NCBI GenBank assembly: GCA_001507935.1 | Contig: LGET01000013.1 | Span: 1 to 15,215 of the forward strand | From: Thermococcales archaeon 44_46 | Lineage (GTDB): Archaea; Methanobacteriota_B; Thermococci; Thermococcales; Thermococcaceae | Direction: 5' to 3' | DNA length: 15,215 bases | Position numbers and translations under genes: made by a program | Notes under the pieces: model-generated | Databases searched by the model: none | What the model was told of the DNA's origin: nothing | The model's input: the letters and a program-made list of their open reading frames with translations, nothing else | Shown: in pieces, positions 8,048 through 13,114 of the stretch | Position numbering within the stretch: the first letter of the stretch is position 1 | Layout of the letters: every line of letters starts with the position of its first letter

Positions 8048-8696
8048 AGTACATGCCTCCTTCAAGTTCTAAATCCTTCTTCCTTCTTTCAAGGTATTTG
8101 TAAACGGTTCCGTGTGGAGAACCTTTTGCAAGTTTTTCAACTGCAGTTTTAGCTATTTGAACTTGGATTGGATTTCCAATGATGGCAACAGTCTTCCCGT
8201 AGACGCTTATATCTGCTCCGCTCATTTCTTCGATTATCTCTCTCGTCCTGCCTTTTCTACCGATTATTCTCCCCCTAACTCTCGGAAGTGCATTCTTCTC
8301 GTTCCCTACAACAACGTCGGTCAGGTCAACCACTTCGAGAATCTCACCTTCATTAAGCAGCCTAAATGCCCTCTCCGGGGAAAATCCCCTTCCGATGGCC
8401 AACACAATGTCTCTCGCCTTCCATACTGCCAAAGGATCGTCGGTTTTTTCTGTAGAAGTAATGAATACCTCTCCAGTCTGGCTGTCTATCTCTATCTTGG
8501 TTTTTGTAGCCTCTTCAATCTTTTTCTTTGTCTCGCCCTTTTTCCCAATAACCACTCCAATTCTCTCTTTTGGAATCCTCACGAATTCTTCCTGCTCGCC
8601 AAGAGCTTCAAACTCTTCAATCTCAAAGGACTTTTCCGGTTCTCCCTCCTTGTCCACATACTCATACTCTTTCAGCTTCTTTTCAAATTCGTCCAT
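8034..8696 (-). CDS. Pno1/Dim2-like KH-domain RNA-binding protein
   Basis: This 220-residue protein has two KH domains and is the archaeal counterpart of Pno1/Dim2 (KRR1-like), a factor for 3'-end maturation of small-subunit rRNA together with Nob1. KH1 carries the GKKGET loop (51-56). KH2 carries RIIGRKGRTRE (143-153) with its GRKG loop. The C terminus has the conserved GSPHGTVYKYLERRKKDL stretch (192-209). The first 35 residues are acidic and probably disordered. A GTG at 8705 is in frame but lies inside the GGGTGAT ribosome binding site (8707-8701), so ATG 8696 is chosen; the length then matches the Pyrococcus protein. It starts 1 nt after the RIO1 stop. Both neighbours upstream act in ribosome maturation or initiation, which supports the assignment. 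Confidence 0.93.
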   Translation of the reverse strand: MDEFEKKLKEYEYVDKEGEPEKSFEIEEFEALGEQEEFVRIPKERIGVVIGKKGETKKKIEEATKTKIEIDSQTGEVFITSTEKTDDPLAVWKARDIVLAIGRGFSPERAFRLLNEGEILEVVDLTDVVVGNEKNALPRVRGRIIGRKGRTREIIEEMSGADISVYGKTVAIIGNPIQVQIAKTAVEKLAKGSPHGTVYKYLERRKKDLELEGGMYYGKF

Positions 8697-8697
8697 A

Positions 8698-9474
8698 TCA
8701 ATCACCCGTCAGTTCCTTAAACTTCTCCTCAAGGTTGTCAACGCTCACTCCTTTTTTGGCGAAGTAATTGATGATGTTTCTCAAATCACGATAAAGCAGT
8801 GAGAGTGCCATCCTATTCCTTTTTACCGTTGCCTGAGACCAGTCAATTATCACTGGCTTATCCCATATAAGGATGTTATACTCACTAAGGTCACCATGAA
8901 CCATGTCTCCCCTTTTCCAGAGCTTTTCAATTGAATCCATGACAAAGTTATAAAGCTCTTCAAATTCTTCTTTGCTGAGCTCTTTTTCCACGTCTTTTAA
9001 TCTTGGAGCGGGGTATTCATCTCCGATAAACTCCATTATGAGCACGTTATTGCTGAACGTTATTGGCTCCGGGGCCCTAACAGCGTATTTCATGGCCCTC
9101 TGGAGATTTTTAAATTCCCTCCTGGTCCATACAAAGACAAGCTTTCTGATGTCTTTCGGCAGATACCCAATTCTTGGATCCGCTGCCAGATACTCCCATA
9201 TTCGCCTAAATTCAGTTGTATAGGTGCGATAGATTTTAACAGCAATGGGATTGCCCTCGGCATCAATGCCCATGAACACATTTGCCTCTTTTCCCGTTGA
9301 AATCACACCGAGCAGTTTCTCTATGTTTCCCCTTCGGTGGAAGTAGGAGAGAGTATCAACTGTCGTCCTATCGAATACCTCACTAAACACTTTATAGAGC
9401 TCACTATCCTTTTCTCTGTGTTCTTCTAATCCTAGGATGCGTGCTATTTCCCTATCTATGTCCTGAATTCTCAT
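8698..9474 (-). CDS. rio1: RIO1-type serine/threonine protein kinase/ATPase
   Basis: The 258-residue protein is an atypical kinase of the RIO1 family, known to act in late small ribosomal subunit maturation in archaea and eukaryotes. Diagnostic elements are the RIO P-loop STGKEANVF (59-67), the ATP-anchoring lysine K80 in IAVKIYR, and the hinge MEFIGD (147-152). The catalytic loop HGDLSEYNIL (193-202) has D195 and N200, and the metal-binding IDWSQAT (210-216) has D211. The short N-terminal helical part (1-50) fits RIO1 rather than RIO2, which has a winged helix there. It starts 6 nt after the aIF1A stop, and a GTGATG element overlapping that stop serves as ribosome binding site. It lies directly upstream of the KH-domain protein. 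Confidence 0.95.
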   Translation of the reverse strand: MRIQDIDREIARILGLEEHREKDSELYKVFSEVFDRTTVDTLSYFHRRGNIEKLLGVISTGKEANVFMGIDAEGNPIAVKIYRTYTTEFRRIWEYLAADPRIGYLPKDIRKLVFVWTRREFKNLQRAMKYAVRAPEPITFSNNVLIMEFIGDEYPAPRLKDVEKELSKEEFEELYNFVMDSIEKLWKRGDMVHGDLSEYNILIWDKPVIIDWSQATVKRNRMALSLLYRDLRNIINYFAKKGVSVDNLEEKFKELTGD

Positions 9475-9480
9475 AATTCA

Positions 9481-9822
9481 TCACAGAGTCAAACCGCCAG
9501 TAAGGAAGTCCTGAGTAATCTTGTTCTTCCTGATAAGCCAGTCAACTTGGGTCCTTGTATAACGATAAACTATGTCTCCCCTCTCGTCGCTCTGTACTTC
9601 CCATGGTTGGACTATAACCACATCTCCCACCTTAATCCACATTCTCCTTCTAAGCTTTCCTGGTATTCTGCATCTTCTAACCTTTCCATCTGAGCATCTG
9701 ACATCCATCCAGCCTGAACCCAGTGCTTGCTCCACTATTCCAAACACTTGGTTGTCCTTCGGAAGAGGAACCCTAATAACTTCCTCCCCTTCAAAAGTTC
9801 TGTTTTTATCGTTCCTTGGCAT
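9481..9822 (-). CDS. Translation initiation factor aIF1A
   Basis: The 113-residue archaeal homologue of eIF1A/IF1 binds the A site of the small ribosomal subunit and helps start-codon selection. It is an OB-fold (S1/IF1 type) protein. The core spans about residues 19-92, with [19 protein letters not shown] and then [19 protein letters not shown] (49-67), the family signature. A short basic N-terminal tail precedes the core and a helical tail follows it. The frame is open to 9876, and three later ATGs compete. ATG 9822 is chosen because GAGGTGAT lies 4 nt before it, a TATA box lies about 35 nt upstream, and the length then matches Pyrococcus aIF1A. It is the first gene of the seven-gene operon. 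Confidence 0.95.
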   Translation of the reverse strand: MPRNDKNRTFEGEEVIRVPLPKDNQVFGIVEQALGSGWMDVRCSDGKVRRCRIPGKLRRRMWIKVGDVVIVQPWEVQSDERGDIVYRYTRTQVDWLIRKNKITQDFLTGGLTL

Positions 9823-9851
9823 GAGCATCACCTCAAGTGGTTTGTTTGATA

Positions 9852-9868
9852 ACTTTATAAGCCTAAGC
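9852..9868 (-). promoter_or_regulatory. Promoter of the aIF1A-RIO1-Pno1-Top6 operon
   Basis: On the minus strand CTTATAAAG (9861-9853), preceded by a GCTTAGG stretch, is a strong TATA box about 35 nt before ATG 9822. The predicted start is near 9832. No other clear promoter is seen before any of the next six genes, whose junctions run from 14-nt overlaps to 6-nt gaps. Confidence 0.6.
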
Positions 9869-9929
9869 TTTTGCAAATATTTTCTACTGTCCTATTAGGT
9901 GGGGTGTTTTTAAAATTTTTGCATGAACT

Positions 9930-9939
9930 CATTTAAACA
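9930..9939 (+). promoter_or_regulatory. Possible TATA box for the gene at 10000
   Basis: CATTTAAACA is TATA-like and about 65 nt before the ATG, giving a leader of about 40 nt. A second AT-rich candidate, TTTTTAAAATTTTT (9906-9919), is close by, so the choice is uncertain. Confidence 0.3.
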
Positions 9940-9999
9940 TCCACAAAATTGAAAAGGGGAGGAGTCTAAATTCTAATTACAAAAAGCGAGGGATGAAAT

Positions 10000-11166
10000 A
10001 TGAAAGAAATAATACTCCTCACGGGTCCTCCCCTTAATGGGCGAGATGAATATGCGGAAGACGCATTAAAACTTGCAAAAAACGAGAGCTTTCAGTATTA
10101 TCATGTGTTTGATTACCTGAAGGAAGTCGGAAGAGAAAAAGGCGTCAAAATAACAAGAAAAAACGTTTTAGACTTTGCAATAAGCCATCCGGACTTAATG
10201 AACAGCATTCGAGATGAGGCTTTCAAAAGGATAAAAGACGAAATCGAGAAGAGCGAAAAGGCATTCCATATAGTCTCAACCCCGGCCCTCTTTAGATGGG
10301 GAAGTGGGAGCGTTTTGGGCTTCACCCTGAGCAACCTGAAGCTTCTAAGACCGAGTAGGGTCATCATAATGCTTGATGACATTCTAAGCGTCAGAAGAAG
10401 AATAATTCACGACAAGGAGTGGTTTGAACGCTTCGGAGAAGACAAAGAGAACATCAAGCTTACTACCCTTGTTATGTGGCGTGAGGATGCAATAAACCAC
10501 GTAAAGACCCTCGTTCATGAGCTTAACAAAGAGGGAATTCAAGTTAGATACGTCCTGCACTTTGGAATTAGACACCCGCCTCAGACGTTTGTAGATTTGA
10601 TTTTCCATGAAAAAGAGAAACCTCTGGTATATCTGAGCTACCCCATGACGGGACACGAAGAGGAATACTATCATAGGGTTAGAGGGTTTTACGAAAAGCT
10701 CAGCAAGTACTTCACGGTTTTAGACCCCGGAGCGCTTGATGACTGGTGGATTGTTGCGGAGTATGATGCTCAAGTGGAGAAAAATCCAGAGGTGCAGAGA
10801 ATAAAAATTAGGAACATCTGGGACGGAGAAGAGATAGAAGAGCTAGACAGAGAGGACATAGAACAAGCCACAGACATTTTGAGGAGGCAACTTGTTGAGA
10901 GGGACTTCAATCTAGTGGATGTAAGCAAGGCTATAGCGGTTTATCACTACGCTGAAGGCGTTTCCGCAGGGGTCATAAGTGAGATGGCGGAAGCATATAG
11001 GACTCTCGGAGCTATCTATCTCTATTACCCATTTAAAAAGAGGCCAAGCCCTTTCATGGAGTTCTACGGCATGCAAAATCCCTCAAGGAGAACCATGTTC
11101 AAAGACGAAGATGAAATGATCCAAGCCATGGTGGAGGAGAGGGAATACTGGACAAAAGCATTATGA
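10000..11166 (+). CDS. P-loop-like protein with nucleoside deoxyribosyltransferase-like C-terminal domain
   Basis: This soluble protein has 388 residues and two parts. Residues 1-200 look like an adenylate-kinase/AAA-type P-loop fold: strand KEIILLTG, then GPPLNGRDEYA (9-19) where a Walker A loop should be, and RVIIMLDD (120-127) as a Walker B-like strand. The Walker A lysine and Ser/Thr are replaced by Arg15 and Asp16, so ATP hydrolysis is doubtful. Residues about 207-345 resemble the nucleoside 2-deoxyribosyltransferase fold. They start with LVYLSYPMTG (209-218), and E328 in SAGVISEMAEAY lies where that family keeps its catalytic glutamate. A nucleotide-related role is plausible, but the substrate is unknown. 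GAGGGATG precedes the ATG. The gene stands alone, divergent from the aIF1A operon and convergent with gdhA. Confidence 0.75.
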   Translation: MKEIILLTGPPLNGRDEYAEDALKLAKNESFQYYHVFDYLKEVGREKGVKITRKNVLDFAISHPDLMNSIRDEAFKRIKDEIEKSEKAFHIVSTPALFRWGSGSVLGFTLSNLKLLRPSRVIIMLDDILSVRRRIIHDKEWFERFGEDKENIKLTTLVMWREDAINHVKTLVHELNKEGIQVRYVLHFGIRHPPQTFVDLIFHEKEKPLVYLSYPMTGHEEEYYHRVRGFYEKLSKYFTVLDPGALDDWWIVAEYDAQVEKNPEVQRIKIRNIWDGEEIEELDREDIEQATDILRRQLVERDFNLVDVSKAIAVYHYAEGVSAGVISEMAEAYRTLGAIYLYYPFKKRPSPFMEFYGMQNPSRRTMFKDEDEMIQAMVEEREYWTKAL

Positions 11167-11201
11167 ACATAAGAGTCATTGAAAAGCCAAGAAATTTCTA
11201 A

Positions 11202-11216
11202 TTTTTATCTCTTTTT
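11202..11216 (+). terminator. T-tract after the gene at 10000-11166
   Basis: TTTTTATCTCTTTTT lies 36-50 nt after the stop codon and is the likely termination signal for the plus-strand gene. Confidence 0.45.
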
Positions 11217-11234
11217 CTAAAACAAGAATTAAGA

Positions 11235-11254
11235 GAAAAATGAGGAGAAAAAAA
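11235..11254 (-). terminator. T-tract terminator of gdhA
   Basis: A run of seven T (11254-11248 on the minus strand) begins right after the gdhA stop codon, and a second run of five T (11240-11236) follows. This is a typical archaeal termination site. Confidence 0.55.
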
Positions 11255-12517
11255 TCACTTCTTGACCCATCCGCGGTCCTTCATTGCTTGGTAGACTCTG
11301 CTGACTGCGAGTACGTAAGCGGCGTCTCTCATGTTGATGTTCTTCTCCTTGTGTGTGTTGTAAACGTCCCAGAATGCCTTGCTCATCTTCTTGTCAAGCT
11401 TGGCCCTTGTGGTCTCGGTGTCCCAGTAGTCGCCGGTTATGTTTTGTACCCACTCGAAGTAGCTGACTGTAACACCACCAGCGTTACAGAGGAAGTCTGG
11501 GATAATGAGTATGCCCTTCTCGTAGAGGATTTCATCAGCTTCTGGTGTGGTTGGACCGTTTGCAACTTCAGCAACGATCTTGGCCTTTATGTTGTCAGCG
11601 TTCTTCTTTGTAATGACCTCTTCGATAGCTGATGGTGCAAGGACGTCAACTTCGAGCTCAAGGAGCTCTTCGTTTGTGATGTTTGTTGCACCTGGGAAGT
11701 CCTTAACGCTACCGGTCTTCTTCTTCCACTCAAGGACTTCATCAGCGTTGAGTCCATCTGGGTTGTAAATACCACCCCTGCTGTCGCTGACTGCAACAAC
11801 CTTCATTCCAAACTCTTCGCTCATTATCTTGTGGAGGTAGTAACCAGCGTTACCGTAACCTTGGATGGCTATGGTCTTGCCCTTGAGGCCGTCCCATCCA
11901 AGGGCTTTTGCAGCCTCTCTAATTGTAAAGGCAGCACCTCTTGCTGTGGCATCCATTCTTGCTACGATACCACCAACGCTTGGTGGCTTACCGGTTATAA
12001 TACCGAAGGATGGGTCTCTTCTTCTTGAGATGGTTTCATATTCATCCATCATCCAAGCCATGATTTGTGGGTTAGTGTAAACGTCTGGGGCTGGGACATC
12101 TGTGTATGGGCTTATAACATCATAAATAGCCCTGATATATCCTCTTGCAAGCCTCTCCTTCTCTCTCTCGCTCATTTCCTTTGGATTACAGATGACACCA
12201 CCCTTACCTCCACCGTATGGGAGGTCCATAACAGCAGTCTTCCAGGTCATCCAAGCAGCCAGAGCCTTGACAGTGCTAAGGGTTTCCTCAGGGTGCCACC
12301 TGATACCACCCTTTGTTGGACCGCGAGCCCAGTTGTATTGAACTCTAAATCCTGTGAAAACCTTTACAGAACCGTCATCCATCTCGACTGGGATGCTGAC
12401 CTCAACAATTCTTTGTGGTCTCTTTAAAAACTCAAGAGCTTCTTCACTTATATCCATATATTGGGCAGCCCTCTCAAGCTGCTTAACAGCAATTTCAAAT
12501 GGGTCTTGCTCAACCAT
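11255..12517 (-). CDS. gdhA: Glutamate dehydrogenase, hexameric, hyperthermophilic type
   Basis: It catalyses reversible oxidative deamination of glutamate to 2-oxoglutarate and ammonia with NAD(P). In Thermococcales it is an abundant cytoplasmic hexamer that links amino acid fermentation to nitrogen assimilation. The 420-residue protein has the family landmarks. GPTKGG (K69), [10 protein letters not shown] (K93) and PYGGGKGG (100-107) with catalytic K105 bind substrate. The likely catalytic Asp is D145 in [10 protein letters not shown]. The Rossmann loop GYGNAG is at 220-225. An ATG at 12523 directly abuts GGAGGG, so the ATG at 12517, with 6-nt spacing, is preferred. It matches the known N terminus (MVE) of Pyrococcus and T. 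litoralis GDH. It is a monocistronic gene with a strong promoter. From memory the protein is nearly identical to T. litoralis GDH. Confidence 0.98.
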   Translation of the reverse strand: MVEQDPFEIAVKQLERAAQYMDISEEALEFLKRPQRIVEVSIPVEMDDGSVKVFTGFRVQYNWARGPTKGGIRWHPEETLSTVKALAAWMTWKTAVMDLPYGGGKGGVICNPKEMSEREKERLARGYIRAIYDVISPYTDVPAPDVYTNPQIMAWMMDEYETISRRRDPSFGIITGKPPSVGGIVARMDATARGAAFTIREAAKALGWDGLKGKTIAIQGYGNAGYYLHKIMSEEFGMKVVAVSDSRGGIYNPDGLNADEVLEWKKKTGSVKDFPGATNITNEELLELEVDVLAPSAIEEVITKKNADNIKAKIVAEVANGPTTPEADEILYEKGILIIPDFLCNAGGVTVSYFEWVQNITGDYWDTETTRAKLDKKMSKAFWDVYNTHKEKNINMRDAAYVLAVSRVYQAMKDRGWVKK

Positions 12518-12566
12518 GTTCATCCCTCCAATTTAGGTGATTGGCGATACAAACTTGAGCAATAGC

Positions 12567-12583
12567 CTATATAAACTTTTCGA
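12567..12583 (-). promoter_or_regulatory. Strong BRE/TATA promoter of gdhA
   Basis: On the minus strand CGAAAAG is followed by TTTATATAGG (12582-12566), a near-ideal BRE and TATA box of the type known for Pyrococcus gdh. It lies about 55 nt before ATG 12517, predicting a start near 12545 and a leader of about 28 nt with GGAGGG. Confidence 0.75.
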
Positions 12584-12647
12584 TGAAAGTGCCTAGAGAA
12601 CCGATATTTTTAAACAAAAGGTTATGTACATACATTTTCTAATAAAC

Positions 12648-12669
12648 AAAAAGTTTTTAAAAAGTTTTT
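12648..12669. repeat. Exact tandem 11-bp AT-rich repeat upstream of gdhA
   Basis: AAAAAGTTTTT occurs twice head to tail (12648-12658 and 12659-12669). One unit is about one helical turn. It lies about 75-100 bp upstream of the gdhA TATA box. It may bend DNA or bind a chromatin or regulatory protein, or it may be only AT-rich spacer. Confidence 0.4.
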
Positions 12670-12700
12670 AACAAAAACGACTTTAGAGGTTCTTTTTAAC

Positions 12701-12734
12701 ATGCATCAATGCATAAAACAGAGTATTGATGTAT
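12701..12734. repeat. 10-bp inverted repeat between gdhA and the C/D RNA
   Basis: ATGCATCAAT (12701-12710) is repeated in inverse orientation as ATTGATGTAT (12725-12734), with one G-T mismatch and a 14-nt centre. The left arm is also followed by a second ATGCAT (12709-12714). The site is well upstream of the gdhA promoter and beyond the end of the C/D RNA. Its role is unknown. Confidence 0.4.
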
Positions 12735-12753
12735 GGAAAAATTTGTATTTGTC

Positions 12754-12762
12754 AAAGAAAAA
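12754..12762 (-). terminator. T-tract terminator of the C/D box RNA
   Basis: TTTTTCTTT on the minus strand begins 5 nt after the terminal stem of the guide RNA and is a suitable oligo-T stop signal. Confidence 0.5.
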
Positions 12763-12766
12763 TATA

Positions 12767-12830
12767 ATAACCCTCAGCGAGAAGTCGGTCATCATCCTTC
12801 AGCTCACTCTTGTTCCAATCATCGGGTTAT
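12767..12830 (-). ncRNA. C/D box guide sRNA (2'-O-methylation guide)
   Basis: Read on the minus strand, all parts of an archaeal C/D sRNA occur in order. There is a 5' stem strand ATAACCC (12830-12824) and C box ATGATTG (12122-style variant; exact place 12822-12816), followed by a 13-nt guide (12815-12803) and D' box CTGA (12802-12799). After a 3-nt linker come C' box ATGATGA (12795-12789), an 11-nt guide CCGACTTCTCG (12788-12778) and D box CTGA (12777-12774). The 3' stem strand GGGTTAT (12773-12767) pairs perfectly with the 5' strand. The stem joins the D box directly and the C box through exactly the 3-nt bulge a kink-turn needs. C' and D boxes are perfect; the terminal C box departs from RTGATGA at its last two positions. 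Such RNAs bind L7Ae, Nop5 and fibrillarin. Predicted target nucleotides pair with the fifth guide base before D or D'. The rRNA or tRNA targets were not identified. Confidence 0.82.
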
Positions 12831-12848
12831 GTATAATAACATCAAAAT

Positions 12849-12861
12849 CCTTTTTAAATTC
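12849..12861 (-). promoter_or_regulatory. TATA box of the C/D box RNA
   Basis: The minus strand reads AATTTAAAAAGG (12860-12849), a good TATA box centred about 25 nt before the 5' end of the terminal stem at 12830. The predicted transcript would therefore start almost exactly at the RNA's first paired base. Confidence 0.55.
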
Positions 12862-12862
12862 A

Positions 12863-13020
12863 AGGGTGACAGGAAACTCAGATATTATTCAGTTAATCTT
12901 TAATCCTTGACAATTTTTCAAAGTATGTTTTTGTAACTCTTTTTTGTGCTGTCACATTGACAAATACCAAAATCTATGTTTTAAGTCCATGTAAATCGTC
13001 TTTTGTCGAAATAGGGCAAG
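12863..13020. other. Gene-free AT-rich spacer before the transporter promoter
   Basis: I see no gene here. The stretch holds plus-strand T-runs (12927-12931 and 12941-12946) and a widely spaced 7-bp inverted pair GTGACAG (12866-12872) / CTGTCAC (12950-12956). The short open frames have no ribosome binding site and no recognisable protein. Confidence 0.4.
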
Positions 13021-13035
13021 AGAAAAGTTTATTAA
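13021..13035 (+). promoter_or_regulatory. BRE/TATA promoter of the transporter operon
   Basis: AGAAAAG followed by TTTATTAA (13028-13035) is a good BRE/TATA pair. It is about 83 nt from the ATG at 13115, so the predicted start (about 13057) gives a leader of nearly 60 nt. Most other promoters in this window have leaders of about 10-30 nt. A nearer TATA-like GTTTTTAG (13082-13089) is possible, but its transcript would begin beyond the ribosome binding site. Confidence 0.55.
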
Positions 13036-13057
13036 CCCTCCAAGACATAGACACAAT

Positions 13058-13094
13058 TGCTGATATTTGTACATCAGCATAGTTTTTAGTACAA
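13058..13094 (+). promoter_or_regulatory. Candidate operator: overlapping inverted repeats in the transporter leader
   Basis: TGCTGAT (13058-13064) and ATCAGCA (13073-13079) form a perfect 7-bp inverted repeat around 8 nt, located at the predicted transcription start. A second pair, TTGTAC (13067-13072) and GTACAA (13089-13094), starts inside the first and has arms 22 bp apart, two helical turns. Binding of a regulator here could block transcription. Folding of the leader RNA is the other option, though the two pairings exclude each other only in part. Confidence 0.4.
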
Positions 13095-13114
13095 CACTAT
13101 ACGAGGTGAAATGA

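Noticed and set aside
7337..8152. A 271-codon plus-strand frame across top6B
   Set aside because: It lies antisense within a well-supported gene, is rich in Ser/Cys/Phe as expected of a shadow frame, and has no start signals.
12701..12910. A 69-codon plus-strand frame in the gdhA-transporter gap
   Set aside because: There is no ribosome binding site at proper spacing, it runs antisense across the C/D box RNA, and the product has no recognisable features beyond a chance hydrophobic stretch.
12866..12956. GTGACAG / CTGTCAC inverted pair 77 nt apart
   Set aside because: Only 7 bp and widely spaced; expected by chance in a search of this length and not linked to a promoter element.
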